DNA from: Seonamhaeicola sp. S2-3
Lineage (GTDB): Bacteria > Bacteroidota > Bacteroidia > Flavobacteriales > Flavobacteriaceae
Reading direction: 5' to 3'
DNA length: 64,000 bases
NCBI RefSeq assembly: GCF_001971785.1
Contig: NZ_CP019389.1
Location: 1,685,001 to 1,749,000, forward strand
The notes under the pieces are model-generated. The model saw only the letters and a list, made by a program, of their open reading frames with translations. It was not told where the DNA came from and ran no database searches. Position 1 is the stretch's first letter. Each line of letters begins with the position of its first letter. This document shows positions 19,373 to 30,693 of this stretch, piece by piece. The position numbers were made by a program, and so were the translations under genes.

Positions 19373-19574
19373 CGTTTAATCGATAAAAATACCTGTTTTT
19401 ATTAGGATTTTAACAAAGCATGCACTAATATTGTAATATTAAATATTGGATAATTACAGTTTGTATTCTGATTTTCAATATTTTAAGCGTTTCCCTCAAG
19501 CGTAATTAATCCGTTTTATTAGAAGGTTTTGTTTTATAGTGCAGGAATTTTACCAAAGCTATAAAAATTTAACC

Positions 19575-20438
19575 ATGAAAAAATCCCTTAAATTCAACAT
19601 ATTATTTCTAATAGTATGTTTTGGAATTAACACATTCTCTGCTCTAGGGTTTAGAAATTCACATTTTTTAGATTCACTAAAAATTAACAAAGAAAAAAGT
19701 ACTACAGAGCACAAACATTCTACCGCTTTAAATTTTAAGAATGCTATTCCGTTAACAGCCATTAATTTAGAAGATGTAAAGGCAGGAGAAAAGGTATTGT
19801 ATTCTAAAGCATTGCAATATCAAAATAACCATTATGACCTTATTCTTACTATTTTAAATATTAATGGTTCTTATACGGTAGACTGCACTAATGAGTTAAG
19901 AGTGAGTTCGTTTAACTCTAGTAATGATGATTATGTAACATATTCGTTTGATTTGGTAGAAACAGGAAGTGTTACACCGTCAACGCCTAATGGTACGCCA
20001 GCTATAATAAAAAATGTTGTTTTAGAATCTAGAGATATAGATACTAGAAGCAACCGAAATTTCACTGAAATTTCAGGATTTAATCCATATACAGTTACTT
20101 CAAAAATCACCCCTTATTTAAGCTCTACAACCTATTTAGAACAAGCAGGGTTTGTTAATGGGTCTAATCCGGTAGGATTTACATTATATAGGTTAAACCC
20201 AGCATTGGTAGCCCCAATAGATGATTGGATTTTAGAACCAGCAGACATAGATGTGCATGGTGATGATACCAATTTTTACTTGTTTATGGAGTTTGATCAA
20301 TTCTCACATGTAGATTTGTTATACGGTGCCACAGGAACAGAAACATCTACTTGGGTAAGACTAATAAATTTTGGTATTTCTTCTAAATCTAGTTTTAATG
20401 ATGCCATAGCACTTAATACAATATCATCAGACAATTAA
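19575..20438 (+). CDS. Secreted protein of unknown function
   Basis: A 287-residue protein. I place the start at the ATG at 19575, because it begins a proper signal peptide (MKKSLKFNILFLIVCFGINT...), rather than at a GTG 36 bases upstream. The mature part is beta-rich: 'AINLEDVKAGEKVLYSKALQ', 'HYDLILTILNINGSYTVDC', 'FLFMEFDQFSHVDLLYGATG' type strands, with a DUF-like look of a jelly roll or Ig fold; I do not recognise a family. It has no T9SS tail. The gene for the giant GEVED/lectin protein starts 24 bases after its stop, so the two are probably one operon and this protein may assist or decorate the large one. Confidence 0.7.
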   Translation: MKKSLKFNILFLIVCFGINTFSALGFRNSHFLDSLKINKEKSTTEHKHSTALNFKNAIPLTAINLEDVKAGEKVLYSKALQYQNNHYDLILTILNINGSYTVDCTNELRVSSFNSSNDDYVTYSFDLVETGSVTPSTPNGTPAIIKNVVLESRDIDTRSNRNFTEISGFNPYTVTSKITPYLSSTTYLEQAGFVNGSNPVGFTLYRLNPALVAPIDDWILEPADIDVHGDDTNFYLFMEFDQFSHVDLLYGATGTETSTWVRLINFGISSKSSFNDAIALNTISSDN

Positions 20439-20462
20439 TCTCTATCCCTTAAACTATAACCT

Positions 20463-23400
20463 ATGAAAAAATTAATACTATTAAAATTATTATTTGTAAT
20501 ATTTTTTTTAGAAACAAATAGTTCTTTCGCGCAATATTGTCAACCAAATAATATTGGTAATTACAGTACCTTTTATATTTCAAATGTTTCGTTGGGAGAT
20601 ATAAATAATTCAAGTACAGGTTCAACAGGAGGGTACACCTATTATTCTTCAGTACCAGCAACCGATATTATGGTAGGTGAAACTATTACAGGAACAGTAA
20701 CTGTTACACTTAATGGTTGGAATAAAAACAAGCACAAATTAATTGTTTGGATGAATTTTAATAATTCAGATGACGATTTTGAAGATGCAGGAGAAGAATT
20801 TACGTTTACACTACAAGATAAATCTTATACTAGTGGTTTAAAAACTATAGACGTTCCTATTTCAATACCAGTGCCTAGTACTGCTCAACTAGGTAGTTCT
20901 GTTATGAGAATCGGGTTTAGGGAAAAACAAAGTAGTAATTACACATCATGTGATTTTAAGTATAAAGCGGGTGAAGTAGAAGATTATAATATAAACTTTA
21001 TTTCAGAAGATGGTTCAGATTCATCAATTATTACAGATCCAGAATATTCAGAGCCAATAAATATAGGTGGATGGAGCACCTATTATATTTCTAAAGTAAA
21101 TATAGGTTCTATTGATAATTCAACCTCAGGAAGCACAGGAGATCATACATATTATTCATCAGAAGATAGAGCAGAGGTTACTGTAGGGGAAACATTAGAA
21201 GGAACTGTAGAGGTAACCCTTAATGATTGGAATGAACAAACCAACACAATTCCAGTCTGGATGAATTTCAATGAAGCAACCGATGATGATTTTGAAGACA
21301 GTGGAGAACGGTTTTTGTTTACTTTTAATGCTAAAAATTATAGTGATATTAAAAATGAAAAAAACAGAAAAACAGTTCAAATACCTATAAGTATAGATGT
21401 ACCAAGTACTGCAAGTCTAGGGAACTCAGTAATTAGAATTGGATTACGCAAAGGGTCTAACACAAATTTCTCATCAACAAATTATAATTATAGTTCTGGA
21501 GAGGTAGAAGATTATAATATTGTTTTCAAAGCTAGTGGTAGTTTACCATCAGGGGGCTCGGGTTCTGCAGGAATTGTTGATTTTGACGGTGATGGTATTG
21601 TTGATATTATAGATGTAGATGATGATAATGATGGTATTTTAGATTGTGTTGAAAAGGGAGTGACCAACGGAACCATATCTGAAGTATTTACATTAAGTGG
21701 AACAGCGGCAGAAATATCAGATACAGAGTTTAAGCTTACCAGTGCAGTAAATACTCAAGCTGGAGCAGCAATAATAAATGACAGAATTAATTTTAATAAT
21801 AGTTTTTCATTTTCATTTGATGCTTATCTTGGTAATAGTGATAATGGTGCAGATGGTATGGCTATTATTTTTCACGATGACCCTGCAGGCACATCGGCTG
21901 TTGGAGCTACAGGAGAAGGTATGGGAGCAAGTGGCATTAAAAATGGTATTGTTTTAGAACTAGATACCTATTATAATTCCTCTCGTGGAGATATTACAAA
22001 TGATCATGGAATGATTTGGGATTCCGATAACCAATCGGGTTCAGGCTTGTTAACTACAGCTACAGATTTAGGAAATTTAGAAGATAATAACTGGCATACG
22101 GTTGTAATTAATTGGAATGCAGACACCAATACAATTAGTTATTATGTAGATAGTATTCTGGCTGGGTTATATACAGGAGATTTAATTAATAATTATTTTG
22201 GAGGAAATAATCTCGTGTATTTTGGTTTTTCAGCTTCTACAGGAGGTTCAGTAAACACACATAAAGTTCGTTTTAATAGTGTTTGTGATATTCCTTTATT
22301 TATTGATGATGATAATGATGGTTTAGCAAATCATTTAGACATAGATAGTGATAATGATGGTATTCCAGATAATGTTGAAGCACAATCTACTTTAGGATAT
22401 GTATTACCTAGCGGTACTTTAAATATTACAGGTTCTTATGTTGGATTATGGGATAATTACGGAACAGGTTTAGTGCCAGTAGATACCGATGGAGATGGTA
22501 TTCCAGACTATTTAGATTCAGATTCAGATAATGATGGTAAGCCAGATATAACTGAAAACGGTATGGCAAACACTTATGCCGCTGCCGATGTTGATAAAGA
22601 TGGATTAAATAATGCCTTTGAAACCAATGGAGTAAATGATACTGTTTTAGATGTAAATGAAGATATTGAAGATCCAACAGATTTATCAATTTTACCAGAT
22701 ATAGACGGAGATTTGTCAACTGGTGGAGATTTAGATTATAGAGATTTATTTGATACTAACCCACCAATATACGCATCTATAGATTTTGATGGTGTTGATG
22801 ATTACCTATCAACAAACTCATTTATTGATGGACTAGGCAATGTTACTATAATGGCATGGGTAAAAACAGATGCTGGTAACGCTGCCAATATAACTATTGC
22901 AGGCGAAGACACAGGCTGTAAACTATGGTTACAAAACGGAAACCAACCAACCTTTACAATTACAACACAAGGCAACTCTGCTAAAACTATTGGAGCTAGT
23001 GCTATAAATTATGATGAGTGGCATCACATTACAGGTACGTACAACGGCAGTACTGGAGCTATAGAATTATATGTTGATGGAGAATTAATAGATTCATCAA
23101 ATGTAGGAAGTTCAGGAGCTGTAATTGAAAACACAGCAGATGCTAATGGTAATTTTGAAATAGGAAGGTGTTCTACAGATAACGTTTCAAATAAAGAATA
23201 TTATAAAGGTGATATTGATGAAGTAAGAGTGTTTAATGTAGCATTAACTAGTGAACAAATAGGAATGATGGTGTATCAAGAAATTGAAGAAAACTCTGGA
23301 GTAGTTGCAGGAACTGTTATTCCCAAAAATATAGGAGATTCGCCTACCGGTAGTACAATACCTTGGACTAATTTAATAGCTTACTACCCAATGACCAATA

Positions 23401-25376
23401 TAAAATCAGGTAAAACATTAGATTATTCTAATAATAATAATGGGTTATATATACATAATATTTCTACAATTCAAGAGCAAACAGCCCCAATGCCTTATAA
23501 AACCAAATCAGATGGAAGTTGGACAAGTGCTAGCACATGGTTGTATGGAGATGTTTGGGATATAACAGATGTTAGTACTAATAAAGAATGTAGCATAGTA
23601 AAAATAGAAAATGATGTTACAACCTCAGATTCACACAAAACATTGGGTTTAATTATAGATTCAAATAAAACACTTACAGTAAATGGAGATAACCTAATTC
23701 AAAACTCATGGTATTTTGAATTAAATGGAACGCTAGATTTAATGGATGATTCTCAATTAATTCAAACAATAGCAAGTGATTTAGTAACCTCTGCCGATGG
23801 AAAGATTTTAAGGCGGCAAGAAGGAACACCAAACCCTTACAGGTACAACTACTGGTCTTCTCCAGTGGGTGCAACAGCAGCAACCAGTTTAACCGATAAC
23901 AATGCTGCAACAAATAACACTAATAATACACCGTTTAGTTTAGATATGTTGAAAGATGAAACCGGGTTTAATGTACAATTTACATCGGGTTACACAGGTA
24001 GCGGAAGTATTAGTACCTATTGGTTATATACATTTATGAATGGTGTTACTTATTGGGATTGGGCTCATATTGGTGCTTCTTCAAATATAAGTCCTGGTGT
24101 AGGTTACACTCAAAAGGGAACTGGTAATGCCAGTACAGAACAGCAGTATATATTTGAAGGAAAGCCTAATAACGGTACTGTTTTGGTAAGTGTAAGTGAT
24201 GTAGGAGGAGAAGGTTCAGAAGCCGATGTGTCTAGAACAAGTTGTTTATTAGGAAATCCTTATCCTTCGGCATTAGATATTCACCAGTTTATTGATGATA
24301 ACGAGGGTGTTATTAAAGGACCACTTTACTTATGGCAGCAATGGAGTGGTAATTCGCATTATTTAAATGAATATAATGGCGGATATGCCGAAGTAACTAA
24401 ATTAGGCTCCATAAGAGCCTACCAATTTGTAGGTATTAGTGGTGCAAATAATGGCTCACAAGACGGAACACTTGTACCTTCAAGATACCTTCCTGTTGGT
24501 CAAGGTTTTGTTGTAGAGGTTATCGCAGATGGAGAAATAGAGTTTAACAACAACCAACGTGTGTTTATTTTAGAAGATGATGCAGATGGATCATATGATA
24601 ATGGTTCGGTATTTTTTAAGAATACTAAAAGCAAATCAAAAGAAACAACAACGGCAAAAACAGAAGAAACAGAAGAAGAAAACCCTTTTAAAAAGATTAG
24701 ATTAGAGTTTGCATCTGTATCAGGACCAGACACAAGAAGAGAGTTGCTGTTAGGATTTAGCGATTTAACAACTGATGATTTTGATTATGGATATGAATCA
24801 GAATGTAATGAAACTAATAATAACGATTTAAACCTAGATTTTGAAGGAAAGAATATGAACATACAAGCATACGGAGCGTTAACTACTGATAAGGTAGTAC
24901 CGTTAAACTTTAAATCATCAGGAAATAATTCATTTGAAATAAAAATTACAGAATTAGAAAATTTTGAAGAATCAGAAGAAATTTACTTAAAAGACAATTT
25001 AACGGGAGACTATTTTAACTTAAAAGATGGTACGGCATATGGTTTCTCATCAGAACAAGGAAAATTTAATAACAGGTTCGAAATTGTGTTCCAATCTCAA
25101 CAAAAGTCATTAAGTGTAGAAGAAACAAATTTTGATGAAAACTATGTTTACTATTTAAACAAAGAGCGCAAAATTTATGTAAAGAAACTTAATACATCAG
25201 TAAAAAGAATGTCTTTAATAAGTATGAGCGGTCAAACAGTTATGGAATTAACCGATGTTTCAGCTGCAACTTTAAGTAATGGTATTTCAATTCCTAATGT
25301 TTCAACAGGTGGTTACGTTGCTTGTTTTAGAACAGATAATAATCAAGTAATTACAAAAAAGATAATAGTAAATTAA
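20463..25376 (+). CDS. Giant secreted GEVED/lectin adhesin with type IX secretion tail
   Basis: A 1637-residue cell-surface protein. Order: signal peptide (1-24); two GEVED modules forming a tandem duplication of about 170 residues (about 29-178 and 200-355, each ending in GEVEDYNI at 170 and 346); an Asp-rich calcium-binding thrombospondin-3-like stretch ('[19 protein letters not shown]'); a legume-lectin-like domain (about 410-565, '[16 protein letters not shown]', '[13 protein letters not shown]'); more thrombospondin-3 repeats (about 565-770); a LamG/concanavalin-like domain (about 775-935, '[16 protein letters not shown]', '[12 protein letters not shown]'); a long region without a family I can name; and a C-terminal T9SS type A sorting domain (about 1550-1637, ending 'TKKIIVN'). 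It is probably exported by T9SS and binds polysaccharide or cells. A strong terminator follows. Confidence 0.88.
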   Translation: MKKLILLKLLFVIFFLETNSSFAQYCQPNNIGNYSTFYISNVSLGDINNSSTGSTGGYTYYSSVPATDIMVGETITGTVTVTLNGWNKNKHKLIVWMNFNNSDDDFEDAGEEFTFTLQDKSYTSGLKTIDVPISIPVPSTAQLGSSVMRIGFREKQSSNYTSCDFKYKAGEVEDYNINFISEDGSDSSIITDPEYSEPINIGGWSTYYISKVNIGSIDNSTSGSTGDHTYYSSEDRAEVTVGETLEGTVEVTLNDWNEQTNTIPVWMNFNEATDDDFEDSGERFLFTFNAKNYSDIKNEKNRKTVQIPISIDVPSTASLGNSVIRIGLRKGSNTNFSSTNYNYSSGEVEDYNIVFKASGSLPSGGSGSAGIVDFDGDGIVDIIDVDDDNDGILDCVEKGVTNGTISEVFTLSGTAAEISDTEFKLTSAVNTQAGAAIINDRINFNNSFSFSFDAYLGNSDNGADGMAIIFHDDPAGTSAVGATGEGMGASGIKNGIVLELDTYYNSSRGDITNDHGMIWDSDNQSGSGLLTTATDLGNLEDNNWHTVVINWNADTNTISYYVDSILAGLYTGDLINNYFGGNNLVYFGFSASTGGSVNTHKVRFNSVCDIPLFIDDDNDGLANHLDIDSDNDGIPDNVEAQSTLGYVLPSGTLNITGSYVGLWDNYGTGLVPVDTDGDGIPDYLDSDSDNDGKPDITENGMANTYAAADVDKDGLNNAFETNGVNDTVLDVNEDIEDPTDLSILPDIDGDLSTGGDLDYRDLFDTNPPIYASIDFDGVDDYLSTNSFIDGLGNVTIMAWVKTDAGNAANITIAGEDTGCKLWLQNGNQPTFTITTQGNSAKTIGASAINYDEWHHITGTYNGSTGAIELYVDGELIDSSNVGSSGAVIENTADANGNFEIGRCSTDNVSNKEYYKGDIDEVRVFNVALTSEQIGMMVYQEIEENSGVVAGTVIPKNIGDSPTGSTIPWTNLIAYYPMTNIKSGKTLDYSNNNNGLYIHNISTIQEQTAPMPYKTKSDGSWTSASTWLYGDVWDITDVSTNKECSIVKIENDVTTSDSHKTLGLIIDSNKTLTVNGDNLIQNSWYFELNGTLDLMDDSQLIQTIASDLVTSADGKILRRQEGTPNPYRYNYWSSPVGATAATSLTDNNAATNNTNNTPFSLDMLKDETGFNVQFTSGYTGSGSISTYWLYTFMNGVTYWDWAHIGASSNISPGVGYTQKGTGNASTEQQYIFEGKPNNGTVLVSVSDVGGEGSEADVSRTSCLLGNPYPSALDIHQFIDDNEGVIKGPLYLWQQWSGNSHYLNEYNGGYAEVTKLGSIRAYQFVGISGANNGSQDGTLVPSRYLPVGQGFVVEVIADGEIEFNNNQRVFILEDDADGSYDNGSVFFKNTKSKSKETTTAKTEETEEENPFKKIRLEFASVSGPDTRRELLLGFSDLTTDDFDYGYESECNETNNNDLNLDFEGKNMNIQAYGALTTDKVVPLNFKSSGNNSFEIKITELENFEESEEIYLKDNLTGDYFNLKDGTAYGFSSEQGKFNNRFEIVFQSQQKSLSVEETNFDENYVYYLNKERKIYVKKLNTSVKRMSLISMSGQTVMELTDVSAATLSNGISIPNVSTGGYVACFRTDNNQVITKKIIVN

Positions 25377-25390
25377 TATATTAAAAACTC

Positions 25391-25424
25391 AAAAAAACCA
25401 GAACAATGCGTTCTGGTTTTTTTT
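25391..25424 (+). terminator. Terminator after the giant adhesin gene
   Basis: A 10-bp perfect stem AAACCAGAAC/GTTCTGGTTT with a 5-base loop followed by eight T, 20 bases past the stop. Confidence 0.9.
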
Positions 25425-25490
25425 GTGCCTAAAAATTACCCATATCAGGATAAATTCTTAAATTCGCAACCTTATAAGATTTAAGCATAA

Positions 25491-28400
25491 ATGAGTAGTA
25501 AATTTCCTGAATATAAAGGACTTGACTTGCCAAATGTAGCTAATGAGATACTACAATATTGGCAAGAAAATAACATTTTTGAAAAAAGTATAACTTCAAG
25601 AGAAGGGCACGAGTCATTTGTGTTTTTTGAAGGGCCGCCTTCTGCAAATGGTTTACCAGGGATTCACCACGTAATGGCACGTGCTATCAAAGATATTTTC
25701 TGTAGGTACAAAACTCAAAAAGGTTATCAAGTAAAACGTAAAGCAGGTTGGGACACACACGGGTTGCCAATTGAACTTGGTGTTGAAAAAGAATTGGGTA
25801 TTACTAAAGAAGATATTGGTAAAACCATTTCGGTTGAAGATTACAATGCAGCATGTAGAAAAGCAGTGATGCGTTATACAGATGTTTGGAACAACCTTAC
25901 CGAAAAAATGGGCTACTGGGTAGATATGGAAGATCCATACATTACCTATGAACCAAAATACATGGAGTCTGTTTGGTGGTTACTTAAACAAATTTATAAC
26001 AAAAACTTGCTTTATAAAGGTTACACCATTCAACCCTATTCACCTAAAGCAGGAACTGGTTTAAGTTCTCATGAGTTAAACCAACCAGGAACCTACCAAG
26101 ATGTGACTGATACTACTGTGGTGGCTCAGTTTAAAGCAAAACAAGAATCTTTACCAGAGTTTTTAAAAAATGAAGGTGATATTCACTTTTTAGCATGGAC
26201 AACCACACCTTGGACATTGCCAAGTAATACCGCACTAACAGTTGGTCCAAAAATTGACTATGTATTGGTAAAAACATTCAATCAATATACATTCAAGCCC
26301 GTAAATGTAGTGCTTGGTAAACCTTTAGTATCAAAACAATTTGCTGGTAAATTCAAACAAGTTGAAGATACTGCTGAATTAAATAGTTATAAAGAAGGCG
26401 ATAAAAAAATACCATACTTCATAGTAAAAGAATTTAAAGGCGCTGATTTAGTAGGTGTTACTTATGAGCAATTAATGCCATACGTATTACCAAATGACAA
26501 CCCAGAAAATGCCTTTAGAATAATTTCTGGCGATTTTGTAACTACCGAAGACGGTACAGGTATAGTACACACAGCACCAACATTTGGTGCCGATGATGCC
26601 TTGGTAGCAAAACAGGCTACACCAGAGGTGCCACCAATGTTAATAAAAGATGAAAATGATAATTTGGTGCCATTAGTAGATTTACAAGGGCGTTTTCGTC
26701 CAGAAATGAAAGAACTTGCTGGTAAGTACGTTAAAAATGAATATTACGATGATGGCGAAGCTCCAGAACGTTCTGTTGATATAGAAATTGCCATAAAATT
26801 AAAAGAAGAAAATAAAGCCTTTAAGGTTGAAAAGTATAAACACAGCTACCCAAATTGTTGGCGTACCGATAAACCAATTTTATACTATCCTTTAGATTCT
26901 TGGTTTATTAAAGTTACCAATGTTAAAGATAGAATGCATGAGCTAAACCAATCTATTAACTGGAAACCAAAAAGTACCGGAGAAGGTCGTTTTGGTAACT
27001 GGTTAGCAAATGCAAATGATTGGAATTTATCACGCTCGCGTTATTGGGGTATTCCGTTACCAATTTGGAGAACAGAAGACGGTAAAGAAGAATTATGTAT
27101 TGGTTCTGTTGAAGAATTAAAAGCTGAAATGCAAAAAGCGGTTAAAGCAGGTGTTTTAGCCGAAGATATTTTTGCCGATTTTGAATTAGGCAACATGAGT
27201 GATGATAACTACGCCAAATTAGATTTACATAAAAATATTGTAGATAAAATTACGCTAGTATCACCATCAGGAAAACCAATGAAACGCGAGAGCGATTTAA
27301 TTGACGTTTGGTTTGATTCTGGTTCTATGCCATATGCACAATGGCACTACCCATTTGAAAATAAAGAACTAATTGATGAAGGCACAACCTATCCTGCCAA
27401 TTTTATTGCAGAAGGAGTAGACCAAACACGCGGTTGGTTTTATACATTACATGCTATTGGTACCATGGTGTTCGATTCTGTAGCCTATAAAAATGTAGTG
27501 TCTAACGGATTGGTTTTAGATAAGAACGGACAAAAAATGTCTAAACGTTTAGGAAATGCCGTTGACCCATTTGAAACATTAGGAAATTACGGGGCAGATG
27601 CTACCCGTTGGTACATGATTTCAAACGCTAACCCTTGGGATAATTTAAAATTTGATATTGATGGTATTGAAGAAGTAAAACGTAAATTCTTCGGAACACT
27701 TTACAATACCTATTCATTTTTCAGCTTATATACAAATCTTGATAATTTTAACTATTCTGAAGATGATATTCCATTAGCTGATAGACCAGAATTAGATAGA
27801 TGGATTTTATCAGAGTTACATACACTTATTAAAAAAGTAGATGCTTTTTATGCCGATTATGAGCCTACAAAAGCAGCAAGAGCTATATCAGACTTTACAC
27901 AAGATTATTTAAGTAACTGGTTTGTGCGTTTAAGTAGAAGGCGTTTCTGGAAAGGCGATTACCAAACCGATAAAATTTCGGCATACCAAACACTTTATAC
28001 GTGTATGGAAACCATTGCTAAATTAGGAGCGCCAATTGCACCATTCTTTATGGATAAGCTGTATTTAGATTTAAATTCAGTAACCAAAAAAGAAACTTTT
28101 GAAAGTGTACATTTAGCTAATTTCCCGGTTTTTGATGAAAGTTATGTTGATAAAAGTTTGGAGCGAAAAATGGAAAATGCCCAAACAATATCCTCATTAG
28201 TTTTATCGTTAAGAGCTAAGGAGAAAATTAAAGTACGACAGCCACTTCAAAAAATAATGATTCCTATTGACAGTGAGCAACAAAAGGAAGAAATATTGGC
28301 GGTTTCAGATTTAATTAAGCACGAGGTTAATGTAAAAGAAGTAGAGCTTTTAGAAGATGCTTCTGATATTTTAGTGAAGCAAATTAAACCTAATTTTAAA

Positions 28401-28895
28401 GCTCTAGGACCTCGTTTTGGAAAAGACATGAAGCTTATTGCAAACGCCATTAAAGCGTTTAGTGCAGATGATATTAAAAAAATTGAACAAACTGGTGAAA
28501 TTCAGGTTGATATTAATGGAAAAAATATTATTTTAGGGCTCGATGATGTAGAAATTGCATCTCAAGATATTGAAGGCTGGTTAGTTGCCAATGAAGGCAC
28601 TTTAACAGTTGCCCTAGATGTAACCATTACTGATGATTTGCGAAGCGAAGGAATTGCGAGAGAACTTATTAACCGAATTCAAAATTTACGTAAAGATTCA
28701 GGGTTTGAAGTAACAGATAGAATAGATGTAAAACTTCAAAAAGACGAGCATATAGTAAATGCTATAGGCTCTAATATGGGTTATATTAAAACGGAAACAT
28801 TGGCTGATGAGCTTGAAATAATTGATAAATTAGATAACGGTATTGAAATTTCATTTGATGATGTAAATACTAAATTGTTTATTCAAAAACATTAA
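25491..28895 (+). CDS. ileS: Isoleucyl-tRNA synthetase
   Basis: A 1134-residue class I synthetase charging tRNA-Ile with isoleucine. The HIGH signature appears as 'SANGLPGIHHVMARAIKDI', the signature 'RKAGWDTHGLPIELGVEKEL' follows, and KMSKS is 'DKNGQKMSKRLGNAVDPFE'. An editing (CP1) insertion occupies about 190-430 ('LAWTTTPWTLPSNTAL', 'GTGIVHTAPTFGADDA'). The length is that of the larger, eukaryote-like IleRS type without a C-terminal zinc finger, common in Bacteroidetes and often linked to mupirocin tolerance. The DksA-like gene follows after four bases, then lspA, an arrangement found widely in this phylum. Confidence 0.98.
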   Translation: MSSKFPEYKGLDLPNVANEILQYWQENNIFEKSITSREGHESFVFFEGPPSANGLPGIHHVMARAIKDIFCRYKTQKGYQVKRKAGWDTHGLPIELGVEKELGITKEDIGKTISVEDYNAACRKAVMRYTDVWNNLTEKMGYWVDMEDPYITYEPKYMESVWWLLKQIYNKNLLYKGYTIQPYSPKAGTGLSSHELNQPGTYQDVTDTTVVAQFKAKQESLPEFLKNEGDIHFLAWTTTPWTLPSNTALTVGPKIDYVLVKTFNQYTFKPVNVVLGKPLVSKQFAGKFKQVEDTAELNSYKEGDKKIPYFIVKEFKGADLVGVTYEQLMPYVLPNDNPENAFRIISGDFVTTEDGTGIVHTAPTFGADDALVAKQATPEVPPMLIKDENDNLVPLVDLQGRFRPEMKELAGKYVKNEYYDDGEAPERSVDIEIAIKLKEENKAFKVEKYKHSYPNCWRTDKPILYYPLDSWFIKVTNVKDRMHELNQSINWKPKSTGEGRFGNWLANANDWNLSRSRYWGIPLPIWRTEDGKEELCIGSVEELKAEMQKAVKAGVLAEDIFADFELGNMSDDNYAKLDLHKNIVDKITLVSPSGKPMKRESDLIDVWFDSGSMPYAQWHYPFENKELIDEGTTYPANFIAEGVDQTRGWFYTLHAIGTMVFDSVAYKNVVSNGLVLDKNGQKMSKRLGNAVDPFETLGNYGADATRWYMISNANPWDNLKFDIDGIEEVKRKFFGTLYNTYSFFSLYTNLDNFNYSEDDIPLADRPELDRWILSELHTLIKKVDAFYADYEPTKAARAISDFTQDYLSNWFVRLSRRRFWKGDYQTDKISAYQTLYTCMETIAKLGAPIAPFFMDKLYLDLNSVTKKETFESVHLANFPVFDESYVDKSLERKMENAQTISSLVLSLRAKEKIKVRQPLQKIMIPIDSEQQKEEILAVSDLIKHEVNVKEVELLEDASDILVKQIKPNFKALGPRFGKDMKLIANAIKAFSADDIKKIEQTGEIQVDINGKNIILGLDDVEIASQDIEGWLVANEGTLTVALDVTITDDLRSEGIARELINRIQNLRKDSGFEVTDRIDVKLQKDEHIVNAIGSNMGYIKTETLADELEIIDKLDNGIEISFDDVNTKLFIQKH

Positions 28896-28899
28896 AATT

Positions 28900-29280
28900 A
28901 TGGGAACAACAAACGTAAGATATTCTGATGCCGAACTAGAGGAATTTAGAGTAATAATTCAAGAAAAAATAGATAAAGCACAACATGATTTAGAACTAAT
29001 TAAAAGTGCTTATATGAATGATCATAACAACGGTACAGATGATACGTCTCCTACTTTTAAGGCTTTTGATGAAGGTAGCGAAGTTATGAGTAAAGAATCT
29101 AATTCGCAGTTAGCTATCCGTCAGGAAAAATTTATTCGCGATTTAAAAAATGCTTTAATTCGTATAGAAAATAAAACCTACGGAATATGTCGTGTTACAG
29201 GAAAACTAATCAATAAAAAAAGATTAGAGTTAGTGCCTCATGCTACATTGAGTATTGAGGCTAAAAACATGCAGAAGTAA
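28900..29280 (+). CDS. TraR/DksA-family protein with degenerate zinc finger
   Basis: A 126-residue protein with the DksA layout: an N-terminal coiled coil ('LEEFRVIIQEKIDKAQHDLE', about 10-45), a second helix ('NSQLAIRQEKFIRDLKNAL') and a C-terminal finger segment 'ENKTYGICRVTGKLINKKR' followed by 'LELVPHATLSIEAKN'. In E. coli DksA four cysteines bind zinc; here only one (in GICRVTG) is left, so zinc binding is unlikely. DksA proteins enter the secondary channel of RNA polymerase and modulate initiation, often with ppGpp. It is placed four bases after ileS and before lspA, a conserved flavobacterial order. A terminator follows. Confidence 0.85.
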   Translation: MGTTNVRYSDAELEEFRVIIQEKIDKAQHDLELIKSAYMNDHNNGTDDTSPTFKAFDEGSEVMSKESNSQLAIRQEKFIRDLKNALIRIENKTYGICRVTGKLINKKRLELVPHATLSIEAKNMQK

Positions 29281-29302
29281 ATGAAATGTATATAATTTTT
29301 AT

Positions 29303-29333
29303 AAAACGTCTCGTTTAAAACCGAGACGTTTTT
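29303..29333 (+). terminator. Terminator between the DksA-like gene and lspA
   Basis: An 11-bp perfect stem AAAACGTCTCG/CGAGACGTTTT with an 8-base loop and T tail, 22 bases past the stop. lspA starts 15 bases later, so some read-through or a promoter inside the hairpin region is needed for lspA. Confidence 0.85.
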
Positions 29334-29347
29334 GTTTAATAGTAGCT

Positions 29348-29974
29348 ATGTCGCTAAAAAAATCCATCATACTCATCATCATTATTTTGCTTATAGACCA
29401 AATAAGCAAAATATATATAAAAACAAACTTTCAGTTACAGCAAAGTGTTACGGTTTTTAGTTGGTTTCAAATATATTTTATTGAAAATGATGGAATGGCT
29501 TGGGGTACTAAAATAAGCGATTTTATCCCTTTTATAAATGATAGGTCTGCCAAAGTAGCTTTAACCTTGTTTAGGGTTGTGGCTATTTTTGGTATTGGTT
29601 ATTGGCTTTATGATGTAACCCAAAAGCACAAACCTAAGGTGCTAATAGTAGCTATTGCATTAATATTTGCAGGTGCTATGGGTAATATTATAGACTCGGT
29701 TTTTTACGGGGTTATTTTTAATGATAGCTATAGTCAAATAGCAACATTTTTACCAGAAGAAGGAGGCTATGATGGTTTACTGCATGGTAAAGTAGTAGAT
29801 ATGCTTTATTTTCCGTTATGGAAGGGGTATTTACCCGAGTGGTTACCTTTTTTTGGGGGCAAATTTTTTACGTTTTTTGAACCAGTTTTTAATGTGGCCG
29901 ATGTAGCTATTAGCACCGGTTTTGTAATGCTAATTGTTTTTAATAAAAAGGCGTTTCCTAAAAAAGCTTTGTAA
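29348..29974 (+). CDS. lspA: Lipoprotein signal peptidase (signal peptidase II)
   Basis: A 208-residue inner-membrane aspartic protease that cleaves the signal peptide of diacylglyceryl-modified prolipoproteins, several of which are encoded in this window. Four membrane helices are visible. Catalytic aspartates: Asp in 'AGAMGNIIDSVFYG' and Asp in 'FEPVFNVADVAISTG'; the N-terminal 'LLIDQISKIYIK' and 'FIENDGMAWG' are family motifs. It is longer than the E. coli enzyme (about 164) because of an insertion around residues 120-160, usual for Bacteroidetes. It lies just after a terminator hairpin. Confidence 0.95.
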   Translation: MSLKKSIILIIIILLIDQISKIYIKTNFQLQQSVTVFSWFQIYFIENDGMAWGTKISDFIPFINDRSAKVALTLFRVVAIFGIGYWLYDVTQKHKPKVLIVAIALIFAGAMGNIIDSVFYGVIFNDSYSQIATFLPEEGGYDGLLHGKVVDMLYFPLWKGYLPEWLPFFGGKFFTFFEPVFNVADVAISTGFVMLIVFNKKAFPKKAL

Positions 29975-30126
29975 GCATAAATTCATTAAGTAATTATCTT
30001 TTTAGTTATTAGAAAATGAGTATTTAAAGATACTCATTGTGAGAATTGTGAAAAGTTTTTTTAGAGAGTAAACTTATTTGATTCTGCAAGGGTTAAAAGC
30101 GTACTAATAACTGAATTCAGAATAAA

Positions 30127-30693
30127 TTAAAAAAACTTATAAACTTGTTTAGGGGTTACACAATAATCAAGTTTTACATCACCTTCAAAAACATTATCAA
30201 TTTCATCTTCAGCTTCAAAAAAAGACACCCCTATTTTTATGGTTTCGGGTTTGCAGTTGATTAAAAACCTATCGTAAAACCCTTTACCATAACCAACTCT
30301 ATTACCTTGTTTATCAAATGCTAAAAGCGGAATAAAAACAACTTCAATTTTATTGTTTTCTATTTCAATACCATCAACAGGCTCCGGAATGTTGTAATGA
30401 TTCTTTTTAATTTTTGTGCTATCTGTCAATAAAAAATGTGTCATAGTACCGGTTTCAAAATCACTTTTTGAAATAAGTATGTTTTTGTCTTTACCAGATA
30501 GAATACTTAAAATATAATCGGTTTGTACTTCTTTTTGTTCTTCAATAGCTAAAAAAATATGATAAAATGAATGATTCCAAATAGGTAAATTAATAAGGTT
30601 ATTGGCAATAGCAATGCTTAATTCATCTATATCATTTAAAGATAAATTTTTCCTAAGGGTTTTATATTTTTTACGTAATTCAGTTTTTGTCAT
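30127..30693 (-). CDS. 5-formyltetrahydrofolate cyclo-ligase
   Basis: A 188-residue cytoplasmic enzyme (MTHFS, YgfA/Fau family) converting 5-formyl-THF to 5,10-methenyl-THF with ATP. Diagnostic motifs are 'MTKTELRKKYKTLRKNLS' at the start and the ATP/phosphate loop 'PLLAFDKQGNRVGYGKGFYD' followed by 'RFL'. Length is normal. Its start overlaps the end of the aspartoacylase-like gene by 14 bases, so it is the last gene of the RimB-RimK-deacylase operon; the functional link with folate is unclear. Confidence 0.93.
   Translation of the reverse strand: MTKTELRKKYKTLRKNLSLNDIDELSIAIANNLINLPIWNHSFYHIFLAIEEQKEVQTDYILSILSGKDKNILISKSDFETGTMTHFLLTDSTKIKKNHYNIPEPVDGIEIENNKIEVVFIPLLAFDKQGNRVGYGKGFYDRFLINCKPETIKIGVSFFEAEDEIDNVFEGDVKLDYCVTPKQVYKFF

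Noticed and set aside
19539-19574. GTG start at 19539 for the secreted protein at 19.6 kb
   Set aside because: It would put 12 residues with no signal-peptide character before a good signal peptide that begins at the ATG at 19575.
20560-21530. Repeated units in the adhesin gene as a possible CRISPR-like or tandem DNA repeat
   Set aside because: The repeats are diverged GEVED protein modules; no short regular repeat-spacer pattern is present here or elsewhere in the window.
22426-24733. Minus-strand frames inside the giant adhesin gene (up to 97 residues)
   Set aside because: They are antisense shadows of Asp/Gly/Thr-rich repeats; composition (Leu/His-rich) is typical of such shadows.
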